The notes: generated by a model from the sequence alone, not told the origin. Positions 18,285 through 27,036 are shown, counted from the stretch's first letter. The stretch: DNA of 64,000 nt from Mycolicibacter nonchromogenicus (GCF_002101775.1 NZ_LQPI01000048.1:62001-126000), one strand, 5' to 3'. Numbers and translations: made by a program.

Positions 18285-19544
18285 GTGAACCGAGCAATCA
18301 TGATGCGTATCGCGGCATGCGCAGTCATGGGCCTCGGCGCCGCCCTGATGGTCGCGGCACTGTTGCTGTCCACTTATACCGCGGGCAAAATCGCCAAGAT
18401 CCCGCTCGACCTCGACGTGACGCTGATCGGCAACGGCAGCGGCGCCGCCCTGGACCCGGAGTCCCTCGGCAGCGAGCACGCCGTCGTCGACCAGGACGTG
18501 CCGCTGGTGTCCCAGCAACAGGTCGGGGTCGAATCGCCCGCCAACGCCGACGTGGTGACCCTGCAGGTCGGCTCGTCGCTGCGGCGCGCGGACCGGCAGA
18601 AGGACACCGGGCTGCTGCTGGCCATCGTCGACACCGTGACGCTGAACCGCACCACCGCCGAGGCGGTTTCTGATGACACCCACCCGGGTGGCTCGGTGCA
18701 GCGGCCGCGCAACTTTGACGACGAGAGCCCGCCCACCAACATTGCGCTGCCGCACGAGGGACTGTCCTACCGGTTCCCGTTCGACACCAAGAAGCAGTCC
18801 TACCGGTACTTCGACCCGATCGCGCAGAAGGCCTACGAGGCCAACTACGAGGGCGAGGACGACGTCAACGGGCTGACCACCTACCGGTTCGTCCAGAACG
18901 TCGGCTACGACGGCGAGGGCCGCCTGGCGGAGCCGGTGCGCTACCCGTCGCTGTACGGCCACGACGAAGACGGTGAGATCACCGCGCCCGCGCGCCTGTG
19001 GGACATCGAAGACGCCGACCCCGACGAGGAAATCACGATGACGCGGTACTACGCCGCGCAACGCACGATGTGGGTCGACCCCGTCTCGGGCACCATCGTC
19101 AAGTCGAAGGTGCACGCCAACCACTACTACGCGCGGGATGCGCTCAAGCCGGAGATCGCGTTGGCCGACTACACGGTCACCAGCTCCGAGGAGACCATCG
19201 AGTCGCAGGTCAACGCGGCCCGCAACGAACGTGACCGGGTGGCGCTGTGGTCGCGGATTCTGCCGATCAGCTTCACCGCGACCGGGTTGATCTGTTTGAT
19301 CGGTGGTGTCCTGGTCGGTTGGTTCAGCCTGCCCGCCGAGGCCGCGCTGGGCCGGTCCGAGCTCGGCTCCGACAGTGGCTTCTTCGGTGGTTTCGTGCCC
19401 AAGGCGCCCGCAGCCGACCGCCCGTCCGGAGCAGAGGCCGAGACCGAGAAGCTGCCGGCGCAACGACCTCAGCTGGATCGCCCGGTGACGCCACCGGAGT
19501 CGGGCGCACCGGACCGCGGCGGTGCGGCACCCAACCAGCCGTAA
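18285..19544 (+). CDS. DUF3068 (PorA-family-like) membrane protein, Rv0227c-like
   Basis: The 419-aa protein has an N-terminal helix (about residues 7-35), a long extracytoplasmic region, a second helix near 330-350 (ILPISFTATGLICLIGGVLVGWF) and a C-terminal proline/glutamate-rich tail. The family is annotated DUF3068 or PorA family; its molecular role is not established. AAAGGAGG precedes the GTG, and an ATG five codons later is an alternative. It overlaps the next gene by 23 bases. The pair stands in the Rv0225-Rv0228 envelope neighbourhood. Confidence 0.87.
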   Translation: MNRAIMMRIAACAVMGLGAALMVAALLLSTYTAGKIAKIPLDLDVTLIGNGSGAALDPESLGSEHAVVDQDVPLVSQQQVGVESPANADVVTLQVGSSLRRADRQKDTGLLLAIVDTVTLNRTTAEAVSDDTHPGGSVQRPRNFDDESPPTNIALPHEGLSYRFPFDTKKQSYRYFDPIAQKAYEANYEGEDDVNGLTTYRFVQNVGYDGEGRLAEPVRYPSLYGHDEDGEITAPARLWDIEDADPDEEITMTRYYAAQRTMWVDPVSGTIVKSKVHANHYYARDALKPEIALADYTVTSSEETIESQVNAARNERDRVALWSRILPISFTATGLICLIGGVLVGWFSLPAEAALGRSELGSDSGFFGGFVPKAPAADRPSGAEAETEKLPAQRPQLDRPVTPPESGAPDRGGAAPNQP

Positions 19545-21240
19545 CCGCGCGGTGGTGCGAGCCAGGCGCTGGATCGCGCCGTGCTATGCACTCGGGTTGA
19601 CGCTGCTCATCCTGGCGCCCCTGCTGCGCCCGGGTTATCTGCTGTTGCGAGACGCGGTCTCGACGCCGCGGTCCTACCTCAGTGACACGGCCCTGGGACT
19701 CGGCGAAGCATCACCCCGGGCACTGCCCCAAGATTTCGCGGTGGCCATCGCGTCGCATCTGATCGACGGCGGGACCGTGGTCAAGGCGCTGCTGTTCCTG
19801 GGGCTGTGGCTGGCCGGATGCGGCGCAGCACGGCTGGTGGCGATAGTCCTGCCGGAGGCGGGGCTGCCCGGGCAGTTGGTGGCGATCACCGTGGCGATCT
19901 GGAATCCCTATGTGGCCGAGCGGCTGTTGCAGGGCCATTGGAGCCTGCTGGTCGGCTACGGCTGCCTGCCGTGGGTGGCCGCGGCGATGCTGGGGCTGCG
20001 CGCCGGCGCAACCGGACTGTTCGGCCTGGTGTTCTTTCTGGCACTGGCCGGCCTGACCCCCACCGGGCTGCTGTTGGCGGCAGTGGTGGCGCTGGTATGT
20101 ACGGCGGCACCGGGTTCTGGGCCGCCGCGGTGGTGGTGCGCGGCCAGCGCGATGGCGATCGCGGTCACCGCCGCGCTGCCGTGGCTGGTGGCGGTGGTGG
20201 TGGGCACGGCGTCGGCGCAGGGCGAGTCGTCCGGGGTGGCGGCATTCGCGGCCCGCGCCGAGCCCGGGCTGGGCACCCTGGGCAGCCTCGCGGGGCTCGG
20301 CGGGATCTGGAACGCCGACGCGGTGCCCGGTTCGCGGCAGACGGCTTTCGCGCTCCTGGCCACGGCGGTGTTCCTCGGGGTGCTGGGCCTGGGCTGGTCG
20401 TCGGTGCGCCACCTTCCCGCGGTGCGTCCGCTGTTGATCCTTGCGGGCGCGACGGTGCTGGTGTTCACGCTGCTGGCCACCGGGACCGGGATCTCGCTGC
20501 TGCGCTGGGCGACGGACTTCGCACCGGGGCTGGGAGTGCTGCGCGACGGCCAGAAGTGGGTGGCGCTGGCGGTGCCGGGCTACCTGCTGGCCGGGGCGGG
20601 AGCGGTCCTGAGGCTGCGGGACCGGTTGCCACCGGCGCGCGCGGCGCTGGTGTGCTGCGTCGCGCTGATCGTGGTCCTGCCCGACTTGGCCGTCGGAGTG
20701 GCCGGACGTCTCGTTCCGGTGCACTACCCGGCAGGCTGGGGGGAGGTCGCGGCCAGGATCAATGCCGATCCGCGGCCGGTGGCCGTACTGCCGGCCGACA
20801 CCCTGCGCCGCTTCGAATGGGCGGGGCCGGCCCCGGTGCTCGATCCGCTGCCGCGGTGGGTGCGCGCGGAGGTGCTCATGACCGGTGACCTGACCGTTGG
20901 CGTGCTGATCGTGCCCGGCGAGGGCAGCCACGCCCGCGCGGTGCAGGAGGCGCTGTTGGCCGGGGCTGAGCCGGCCGTGCTCGGAGTCGAAGGCGTGGGC
21001 TGGGTCGTCAGGGAATCCGATGAGAGTGGCGAAATCGGTTCTGCGGAAAAAACTCTGACCCGCCTTCCCGTCGTCTACCAGGATTCCGACCTGACCCTCT
21101 ACCGGGTCGGCGGCCGCGCGCCGAAGACGTCGGCCGGAACGCGCCGGGCCGCGCTGGCCGCCCACCTGGTGTGGCTGGCGATGCTGGTGGTGGGCGCGGG
21201 AGGCATGGCCGCCGAGTCACTGCGACGGCGCGTGCGCTAG
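19522..21240 (+). CDS. GT-C-like multi-pass membrane protein, Rv0226c-like
   Basis: The 572-aa protein has roughly 11 hydrophobic helices and an acidic/basic first outer loop (LLRDAVSTPRSY) after helix 1, as in polyprenyl-phosphate-dependent GT-C glycosyltransferases. A soluble C-terminal part spans about residues 405-530, with a final helix near 545-562. Length matches Rv0226c. The start is uncertain: the listed one overlaps the upstream gene by 23 bases, and a GTG ten codons later is also possible. No sugar donor can be read from the sequence. Confidence 0.8.
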   Translation: MRHPTSRNRAVVRARRWIAPCYALGLTLLILAPLLRPGYLLLRDAVSTPRSYLSDTALGLGEASPRALPQDFAVAIASHLIDGGTVVKALLFLGLWLAGCGAARLVAIVLPEAGLPGQLVAITVAIWNPYVAERLLQGHWSLLVGYGCLPWVAAAMLGLRAGATGLFGLVFFLALAGLTPTGLLLAAVVALVCTAAPGSGPPRWWCAASAMAIAVTAALPWLVAVVVGTASAQGESSGVAAFAARAEPGLGTLGSLAGLGGIWNADAVPGSRQTAFALLATAVFLGVLGLGWSSVRHLPAVRPLLILAGATVLVFTLLATGTGISLLRWATDFAPGLGVLRDGQKWVALAVPGYLLAGAGAVLRLRDRLPPARAALVCCVALIVVLPDLAVGVAGRLVPVHYPAGWGEVAARINADPRPVAVLPADTLRRFEWAGPAPVLDPLPRWVRAEVLMTGDLTVGVLIVPGEGSHARAVQEALLAGAEPAVLGVEGVGWVVRESDESGEIGSAEKTLTRLPVVYQDSDLTLYRVGGRAPKTSAGTRRAALAAHLVWLAMLVVGAGGMAAESLRRRVR

Positions 21241-22013
21241 CCAAGTTCCCCGCGAAAGACGGTCACGGCGTGACCGATCAAGAGGACACGGTCGCCATCA
21301 GGGCGGACCCGCAACTGCCCGCCCCGCGGTGAGGCCTGCTCAGCGGAGAATTCGTGGACCCCAAGACGCTCGCCCCACACCGCGGCAAGCGTGCAGTGCG
21401 CGGAGCCAGTCACCGGATCCTCAGGCAGCCCGAAGCGAGGCGCAAATACCCGGCTCACGATGTCGGCGTCGCCGTCACCAACGGCCGTGATCACGACAGC
21501 GCGGGCGTCGACCTTCATTAGCGACGCCATGTCCGGCTCCAGCGCACGGACTTCGGCAGCAGATCTGGCTTCCACGACCACGTCCATGCTTCCCCGCCAC
21601 ACCGAACGGATGCTCACTCCCGGCAAGCCCGCCACCAACGCCGCTGTCGGCGCGTCTCCGCGCACCGGGTCCGCCGGAAACTCCATGCTGATCGCACGAT
21701 CAGAGCCAGTCGTGCAGGACAGCAACCGGTCGCCGGCTTGAAAAGACTGATCCCCGCCCAGGACGTGAGCGCTGGCCAGGGTGCCTGAGCCGCACAACGC
21801 CAATTCGGCCACCGGGCTGAACCACCGCAGGGCTCTCGGACCGGCTTCCGCCTGAGCCGGCCCGATGAATGCTGTTGCCGGGCAATTGAACTCTGCTGCC
21901 ACCGCCTGCATCCACGAGGTGTCGGACAGCGCGTCCAGCAGCACCACGGCGGTGGGGCTCCCCCGGAACCTGACCGCCGTGAACGTGTCGACTACAAAAG
22001 CCCGAACGGGCAC
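21237..22013 (-). CDS. PhzF-family isomerase/epimerase-like protein
   Basis: A 258-aa protein of the PhzF fold (two diaminopimelate-epimerase-like halves). It has VVDTFTAVRFRGSPTAVVLL, the active-site acid region in AAEFNCPATAFI, RWFSPVAELALCGSGTLAS, and the second-half motif LPEDPVTGSAHCTLAAVWGE. Members isomerise small cyclic acids, but most have no known substrate. Its GTG directly abuts the TAG of the DCC gene (no spacer), so translation is coupled. I do not know an equivalent pair at this place in M. tuberculosis, so it may be an insertion. Confidence 0.9.
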   Translation of the reverse strand: MPVRAFVVDTFTAVRFRGSPTAVVLLDALSDTSWMQAVAAEFNCPATAFIGPAQAEAGPRALRWFSPVAELALCGSGTLASAHVLGGDQSFQAGDRLLSCTTGSDRAISMEFPADPVRGDAPTAALVAGLPGVSIRSVWRGSMDVVVEARSAAEVRALEPDMASLMKVDARAVVITAVGDGDADIVSRVFAPRFGLPEDPVTGSAHCTLAAVWGERLGVHEFSAEQASPRGGQLRVRPDGDRVLLIGHAVTVFRGELG

Positions 22014-22436
22014 CTAGGCATCCAGGAAGCGGGCACGCACGTCGGGCCCCGGGATGGGGCAGGTGTCGTACCGGCCGAACCACCGGTAGCGCACGGCGGC
22101 GAAGCGGTCGTAGAGCCAGTCACGCAGTCCCGCCGGGATGATGCGGGCCGCCAGCAGCAGCCGGAAGGGCCCGCCCAGATAGCTCAGCACCCGCAGCGCC
22201 GCCGCCGACCGGACGTCGATGCGCTCATCAGACCGGCCGGGGTTCTCCACGAAGACCATCGAGTCGATGTCCCGCAGCTCGGGATGGCGCTCGATGACGG
22301 CCTGAGCGAAGTCGCTTTCCAGCGCCGCGAACCGCAGGGTGCCGTGCCGGTCGAACCGGAGAATGCTCTGCACGGACCGATTGCAGATTCCGCAGACACC
22401 GTCGTAGAGCAGCACAGGAGCTCGGTCGTCGGTCAT
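22014..22436 (-). CDS. DCC-family thiol-disulfide oxidoreductase-like protein (DUF393)
   Basis: The 140-aa protein begins at an ATG after GGAGG. It carries the family motif YDGVCGICNRSV, with Asp12 and the Cys15-x-x-Cys18 pair near the N-terminus. Further family features are FAALESDFAQ and a C-terminal YDRFAAVRYRWFGRYDTCPIP. DCC proteins are thioredoxin-fold relatives proposed to act as thiol-disulfide oxidoreductases. The partner is unknown. Its TAG is immediately followed by the GTG of the PhzF-like gene. Confidence 0.9.
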   Translation of the reverse strand: MTDDRAPVLLYDGVCGICNRSVQSILRFDRHGTLRFAALESDFAQAVIERHPELRDIDSMVFVENPGRSDERIDVRSAAALRVLSYLGGPFRLLLAARIIPAGLRDWLYDRFAAVRYRWFGRYDTCPIPGPDVRARFLDA

Positions 22437-22523
22437 CCGGTGCACCTCCACATGTGTGCGCAGCCCCTTCGGCCAGTATGAAGCAGTCCGCAATCCGGCA
22501 GGACACCGACACCGGCCCGCTGT

Positions 22524-22587
22524 CCGCCGAGCCGGAATCTCGCGACGCACTCACCGCGTGTCGTGCAGCGTAATTCCGGCTCGGCGG
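22524..22587. repeat. Large palindromic hairpin (15-bp perfect stem)
   Basis: CCGCCGAGCCGGAAT (22524-22538) pairs perfectly with ATTCCGGCTCGGCGG (22573-22587) around a 34-base loop. The loop can form an inner imperfect stem (CGACGCAC with GTGTCG). It sits 50 bases past the 3' end of the minus-strand glycosyltransferase and before the DCC gene. It has no U-tract, so a terminator role is possible but not certain. It may belong to a dispersed mycobacterial intergenic palindrome family. Confidence 0.7.
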
Positions 22588-22637
22588 GCGGCGGGCAGCT
22601 CCAACCGTGGCCGCGTACTGCTGAGGGAGCGCGAAAC

Positions 22638-23792
22638 TCAGACCACGCCGCTGACAAGGCGCCGTTCCCGGACCGCCGTCAGCACGGTGTGCAGCCCCTC
22701 GGCGCTTTGTCGCCAGGAGAATTCGGCGCTGCGGTCCTGCGCCTTGGCGCCGAGCTGCTCACGCAGCACCGGGTCCGCCAGCAGTCGCCGCAGTTGTTCG
22801 ACCAACTCGTCGCGGTCATCGACCAACATCCCGGTGACCCCGTCGACGATCGAGTCGCACAACCCGCCGGAGGCCCGGTAGCCGACGGTGGGGACACCGT
22901 GCTGGCCCGCCTCGATGACGGCCAGTCCCCAGCCCTCTTTGCGGGACGGCAACACATGCACCCACGCCTGTTGCACGAGTTCGTGTTTGGTGACCTCATC
23001 GACGTGGCCGTGGAAGGTGACCGCGTCGGTGATCCCCAGCTCCGCGGCGTGCTGCACCAGCCGGTCACCCCACCAGCCGCCGCCGATGACATCGAGGTGC
23101 AGATCCGGCACCCGGGCACGCAGCGACGCGACCGCGTCCAGCGCGTCTTCGATCTGCTTATGCGGCACCAGGCGCGACAGCACCACCACCCGCGGCGTCG
23201 GCGAGCGAGGGTGAGTCAGTGTTGCCGGCGGCGCCTCATCCAGGCCGTTGCGCACCACCGCGATGCGCTCCGGGTCCACCCCCAGCTCGATCAGGTCGCG
23301 CACCGAGGGCAACGACACGGTCAGGTATTGGTTGCGCCGGTTCAGCCAGGGCGACAACCTCGACTCCACCATCCAGCCGATCCGGCTCAACACCGGCCCG
23401 GCCACCGGCCACTGCTCGCGGTGGCAGTGGTGCACCAGCACCGCGACCCGCCGTCCGTAGATCAGCCGGGCCAGAAACGGCAGCCCGTTCTGGGTGTCGA
23501 TCACGGCGTCGGGCCGCACTCCGCGCAGCGGACCGAGACCGATACGCGCCGCGGCCATCACGGCCAGCGCCCACAGGTACACCGTGTAGGGGCCCCCGCG
23601 CCGGCTGATCCGCACGCCGTCGACGACCTCATGTTTGGGCGCGCCCGGATAGCGGGCGGTGCGCAGGGTCACCGCCACGCCGGCGGCGGCCAGCTCCGCT
23701 CCTATGCGCTGCAGGTAGGTCTCGCTGCCCCCGCCCTGTGGGTGCCCGGTGTCACGCCAACACAGCAGCAGGACCGAGCGCACAGCAGACAC
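22638..23792 (-). CDS. GT4-type glycosyltransferase (Rv0225-like)
   Basis: A 384-aa GT-B protein. The N-terminal glycine loop GHPQGGGSETYLQRIGAEL binds acceptor and nucleotide. The C-terminal half has VVVLSRLVPHKQIEDALDAV and the donor-binding EX7E-like region VIEAGQHGVPTVGYRASGG. It should transfer a sugar from a nucleotide donor in the cytoplasm; sugar and acceptor are unknown. It is divergent from the methyltransferase, as Rv0225 is from Rv0224c. The GTG start has no ribosome site, but TACGCT lies seven bases upstream. Confidence 0.92.
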   Translation of the reverse strand: MSAVRSVLLLCWRDTGHPQGGGSETYLQRIGAELAAAGVAVTLRTARYPGAPKHEVVDGVRISRRGGPYTVYLWALAVMAAARIGLGPLRGVRPDAVIDTQNGLPFLARLIYGRRVAVLVHHCHREQWPVAGPVLSRIGWMVESRLSPWLNRRNQYLTVSLPSVRDLIELGVDPERIAVVRNGLDEAPPATLTHPRSPTPRVVVLSRLVPHKQIEDALDAVASLRARVPDLHLDVIGGGWWGDRLVQHAAELGITDAVTFHGHVDEVTKHELVQQAWVHVLPSRKEGWGLAVIEAGQHGVPTVGYRASGGLCDSIVDGVTGMLVDDRDELVEQLRRLLADPVLREQLGAKAQDRSAEFSWRQSAEGLHTVLTAVRERRLVSGVV

Positions 23793-23799
23793 GCCGACC

Positions 23800-23805
23800 A
23801 GCGTA
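23800..23805 (-). promoter_or_regulatory. -10 box for a leaderless glycosyltransferase mRNA
   Basis: On the minus strand this reads TACGCT, seven bases before the GTG at 23792. No Shine-Dalgarno is visible between them. Confidence 0.5.
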
Positions 23806-23889
23806 GTCGGCTGGTTTGCCGCCCCGTCGAGACTGATGCCGCGGCACGTTCGGCCCCATCGTGCGCCCGCCTGTATCCGGGACGGGTTC

Positions 23890-23895
23890 TAGGCT
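23890..23895 (+). promoter_or_regulatory. -10 box for a leaderless methyltransferase mRNA
   Basis: TAGGCT lies six bases before the GTG at 23902, with no Shine-Dalgarno. It faces the matching box of the divergent glycosyltransferase about 85 bases away. Confidence 0.5.
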
Positions 23896-23901
23896 GGCGC
23901 G

Positions 23902-24672
23902 GTGGCTGCCACCGACCTGTTCGCGCGACGCGCGACGCTGGCTCGTGCGGTGCGCCTGCTGTCGCAGTTCCGCTACGAACAGACCGCGCCGGCCCGGTTC
24001 TACGGCGCGCTGGCCGACGACACCGTCGCGATGGTCACCGAGTTGTGGCGGGGGCTGGGCGGGGACGATCCGGCCGACAAGACCGTGCTGGACGTCGGCG
24101 GCGGGCCCGGCTTCTTCGCCACCGCGTTCGCCGACGCCGGACTGCGCTACATCGGTGTGGAACCCGACCCCGCCGAAGTGCACGCCATGCATGCGGCCGG
24201 GTCGGCGACTTCCCCCGGCAGTTTCGTGCGGGCCTCGGGAATGGCGCTGCCATTCGCCGATGCCAGCGTGGACATCTGCCTGTCGTCCAACGTCGCCGAG
24301 CACGTGCCGCGGCCGTGGCAGCTCGGCAACGAGATGCTGCGGGTCACCCGGCCCGGCGGGCTGGCGGTGCTGTCCTACACGGTCTGGCTGGGCCCGTTCG
24401 GCGGGCACGAGATGGGTCTGACGCACTATCTGGGCGGGCAGCGCGCCGCGGCGCGCTACACCCGCCGGCACGGCCACCCGCCGAAGAACAACTACGGCTC
24501 GTCATTGTTCGCGGTGTCCGCCGCCGAGGGGCTGGACTGGGCCCGCCACACCGGCGCCCTGGTCGCGGCTTTCCCCCGTTATCACCCGCGATGGGCGTGG
24601 TCGTTGACGAAAGTGCCGGGCATCCGCGAGTTCGGGGTGAGCAATCTGGTGCTGGTGCTGCAGCCGAGATAG
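23902..24672 (+). CDS. SAM-dependent methyltransferase (Rv0224c-like)
   Basis: The 256-aa class I methyltransferase has motif I VLDVGGGPGFFATAFADAG near residues 58-76, the acidic GVEPD that holds SAM ribose, and post-motif FADASVDICLSSNVAEHV. Length matches Rv0224c (254 aa). The C-terminal YHPRWAWSLTKVPGIREF ends in a hydrophobic stretch. The substrate is not known; position beside a glycosyltransferase suggests a sugar or glycolipid. Its stop is followed after 54 bases by the aldehyde dehydrogenase, which has its own KstR-like control site. Confidence 0.92.
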   Translation: MAATDLFARRATLARAVRLLSQFRYEQTAPARFYGALADDTVAMVTELWRGLGGDDPADKTVLDVGGGPGFFATAFADAGLRYIGVEPDPAEVHAMHAAGSATSPGSFVRASGMALPFADASVDICLSSNVAEHVPRPWQLGNEMLRVTRPGGLAVLSYTVWLGPFGGHEMGLTHYLGGQRAAARYTRRHGHPPKNNYGSSLFAVSAAEGLDWARHTGALVAAFPRYHPRWAWSLTKVPGIREFGVSNLVLVLQPR

Positions 24673-24681
24673 CGGAATGAC

Positions 24682-24695
24682 TGCAACGTGTTCTA
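24682..24695. promoter_or_regulatory. KstR operator candidate upstream of aldehyde dehydrogenase
   Basis: TGCAACGTGTTCTA matches every fixed base of the KstR consensus TNNAACNNGTTNNA. It covers the -35 region of the TAGGGT promoter for the gene at 24727, where a repressor would block polymerase. KstR represses sterol-catabolism genes and is released by a cholesterol-derived CoA thioester. Confidence 0.75.
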
Positions 24696-24713
24696 CTCAG
24701 CCCGCCGGCTAGG

Positions 24714-24719
24714 TAGGGT
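24714..24719 (+). promoter_or_regulatory. -10 box for a leaderless aldehyde dehydrogenase mRNA
   Basis: TAGGGT lies seven bases before the ATG at 24727. No Shine-Dalgarno is present in the seven bases between. The KstR-like site sits 18 bases upstream of it. Confidence 0.55.
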
Positions 24720-24726
24720 GGCGCCC

Positions 24727-26199
24727 ATGACCGACTCCAGCATCACCGAATACGACACCCTCTTCATCGGCGGCAAGTGGACCGCCCCGGCCACCGATCG
24801 GGTGATCGAAGTTCACAGCCCGGCCACCGGCGAGTATGTCGGCAAGGTGCCGCTGGCGACCAAGAACGACGTGGATGCGGCGGTCGCCGCCGCCCGCACC
24901 GCGTTCGACTCCGGCCCGTGGCCGTCGACCCCGCCGGCGGAGCGGGCCGCGGTGATCGCCGCTGCGATCAAGCTGATGGAAGAGCGCAAGGACCAGTTCA
25001 CCTCGCTGCTGGGCGCCGAGACCGGCCAGCCTCCGCTGGGGGTCGAGACGATGCACTGGATGAGCTCGCTGGGCTCCCTGAACTTCTTCGCAGGCCCGGC
25101 CGTCGACGAGGTCAGCTGGGAAGAGGTCCGCACCGGCGCCTACGGCCAGTCCATCGTGCGCCGCGAACCGATCGGCGTGGTCGGTGCGATCGTGGCCTGG
25201 AACGTGCCGCTGTTCCTGGCGGTCAACAAGCTGGGACCGGCTCTGCTGGCCGGCTGCACCGTGGTGCTCAAGCCCGCTGCCGAGACACCGTTCACCGCGA
25301 ACCTGCTGGCGCAGACCTTTGCCGACGCGGGCCTGCCCGAAGGCGTGCTGTCGGTGGTGCCCGGTGGCGCCGAGACCGGCCAGGCACTGACCTCCAACCC
25401 GGGCGTGGACATCTTCTCCTTCACCGGCAGCTCGGCCGTCGGCAAGGAGATCGGCAAGCGCGCCGCGGAACTGCTCAAACCTTGCACTCTCGAACTCGGC
25501 GGTAAGTCGGCGTCGATCGTGCTCGAGGATGTCGACCTGGCGTCGGCGATCCCCATGCTGGTGTTCTCCGGGATCATGAACACCGGGCAGGCCTGCGTGG
25601 CCCAGACCCGCATCCTGGCGCCGCGCTCGCGCTATGAGGAGATCGTCGAGGCGGTCAAGAACTTCGTCACCGCCCTGCCGGTCGGCCTGCCGGACGACCC
25701 GGGCGCCCAGATCGGCGCGCTGATCAGCGAGAAGCAGCGCGAGCGGGTGGAGGGCTACATCGCCAAGGGCATCGAGGAAGGCGCCCGGCTGGTCTGCGGC
25801 GGTGGCCGGCCCGAGGGACTCGACAAGGGCTTCTTTGTCGAGCCGACCGTGTTCGCCGACGTGGACAACTCCATGACGATCGCCCAGGAGGAGATCTTCG
25901 GGCCGGTGCTGTCGATCATCGCCTACGACACCGAGGACGACGCCGTCGCGATCGCCAACGACTCGGTGTACGGGCTGGCGGGCAGCGTGTGGACCTCGGA
26001 CGTGCCGCGCGGGATCGAGATCGCCAAGAAGATCCGCACCGGGACCTACGGAATCAACTGGTACGCCTTTGACCCGTGCTGCCCGTTCGGCGGCTACAAG
26101 AACTCCGGCATCGGCCGGGAGAACGGCAAAGAGGGCGTCGAGCACTTCACCCAGCAGAAGAGCGTGCTGATGCCGATGGGCTACACGCTGGACGCCTGA
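24727..26199 (+). CDS. Aldehyde dehydrogenase (Rv0223c-like), probable KstR target
   Basis: A 490-aa NAD(P)-dependent aldehyde dehydrogenase. General-base glutamate is in TLELGGKSA, nucleophile cysteine in NTGQACVAQ, and the Rossmann FTGSSAVGKEIG and C-terminal PFGGYKNSGIGRENG are intact. The ATG at 24727 matches the length of Rv0223c (487 aa); an upstream in-frame start would run through the operator. The KstR-like site suggests it oxidises an aldehyde formed during sterol or alkyl side-chain breakdown; that substrate is inference. Confidence 0.92.
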   Translation: MTDSSITEYDTLFIGGKWTAPATDRVIEVHSPATGEYVGKVPLATKNDVDAAVAAARTAFDSGPWPSTPPAERAAVIAAAIKLMEERKDQFTSLLGAETGQPPLGVETMHWMSSLGSLNFFAGPAVDEVSWEEVRTGAYGQSIVRREPIGVVGAIVAWNVPLFLAVNKLGPALLAGCTVVLKPAAETPFTANLLAQTFADAGLPEGVLSVVPGGAETGQALTSNPGVDIFSFTGSSAVGKEIGKRAAELLKPCTLELGGKSASIVLEDVDLASAIPMLVFSGIMNTGQACVAQTRILAPRSRYEEIVEAVKNFVTALPVGLPDDPGAQIGALISEKQRERVEGYIAKGIEEGARLVCGGGRPEGLDKGFFVEPTVFADVDNSMTIAQEEIFGPVLSIIAYDTEDDAVAIANDSVYGLAGSVWTSDVPRGIEIAKKIRTGTYGINWYAFDPCCPFGGYKNSGIGRENGKEGVEHFTQQKSVLMPMGYTLDA

Positions 26200-26229
26200 C
26201 CGGAGCGCGCTTCGATCAGCTCACCTTTG

Positions 26230-26244
26230 CCGTTGGCGCAACGG
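26230..26244. promoter_or_regulatory. Operator-like palindrome CCGTTG-GCG-CAACGG
   Basis: A perfect 6-base inverted repeat, extended by TT/AA pairs outside one mismatch, lies nine bases before TATACT. It covers the -35 zone of the promoter for the membrane protein at 26266. No adjacent regulator gene is present. Confidence 0.45.
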
Positions 26245-26252
26245 TAAGCCCC

Positions 26253-26258
26253 TATACT
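26253..26258 (+). promoter_or_regulatory. -10 box for a leaderless membrane-protein mRNA
   Basis: TATACT, close to the consensus TATAAT, lies seven bases before the GTG at 26266, with no Shine-Dalgarno. Confidence 0.6.
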
Positions 26259-26265
26259 GCCGTCC

Positions 26266-27036
26266 GTGGGCGTGCTGGTGTGGTTTGCACCCTGGGCGGT
26301 GTATTGGGTGCTGGTGGGAAATACGCCATCAGTGATCGCGGCCGCCCTGGCGCTGGCCGTTGCGCTCACCGTGGTGATCGGCAGCCGGGCCCGGCCGGTG
26401 TCCCCACTGGGCATCGGGGCGCTGGTGACGTTCGCCGTGCTGGCCGTGCTACCGCTGGCGTTCACCGGCGCACAGCGCTGGGTGCTGGCGCTGAGCTTCG
26501 CCGGGCTGTTGACGACGCTGCTCGCCGGCATGGCGCTGGGCAGATCGGTGGTGGAGGCCGTCGTGAAGGCGGATCTGCCGGCTGCGGTCTCGCAGTCCGA
26601 TCTGTTCGGCCCGGTGGTCAAGCGGGTGACAGGGATCTGGCTGGGCGCTGTGACGGCGGCGTTAGCCGCGGTGATCGTACCGCCGATCGCGTTGCCGGAC
26701 GCCGCGCTGCACGACAGCCGTCCGCTGATCTACCTGTGCGACTGGGTCATTCCGTTCAGCGTCTTGGTCGCAGCGGTGATCGCATCACACATCGTGTCGG
26801 ATCGCATGACCGCCGGCTTCGGGGACGCGGTCCGCAAGACGAGCTTCGTGGCCTTCGTCGACCTGGAGATCGATCAGCTGTACTACCTGGCCACCGAACA
26901 CGCCAACCGTGAGGTCGGCCCCGGCGAGGAGGCCTACGGCGTCACCGTCGGCACCAAGGGAACACCGCTTTTGGGCGACGACACCCGGGTGTCGTGGCCC
27001 TCGACCTACAAAGTCCGGCAGCGGCGCAGCCCCTAG
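26266..27036 (+). CDS. Multi-pass membrane protein of unknown function
   Basis: I do not recognise this 256-aa protein. It has about six hydrophobic segments: near residues 1-15, 20-38, 48-65, 70-85, 125-145 and 165-185. A soluble C-terminal tail (about 200-256) contains [17 protein letters not shown] and ends in basic residues. There are no obvious catalytic motifs. It starts at a GTG placed for leaderless translation behind TATACT and a palindromic site. It overlaps the convergent FadE5-like gene by four bases. Continuous helices and good codon use make it a real gene. Confidence 0.75.
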   Translation: MGVLVWFAPWAVYWVLVGNTPSVIAAALALAVALTVVIGSRARPVSPLGIGALVTFAVLAVLPLAFTGAQRWVLALSFAGLLTTLLAGMALGRSVVEAVVKADLPAAVSQSDLFGPVVKRVTGIWLGAVTAALAAVIVPPIALPDAALHDSRPLIYLCDWVIPFSVLVAAVIASHIVSDRMTAGFGDAVRKTSFVAFVDLEIDQLYYLATEHANREVGPGEEAYGVTVGTKGTPLLGDDTRVSWPSTYKVRQRRSP

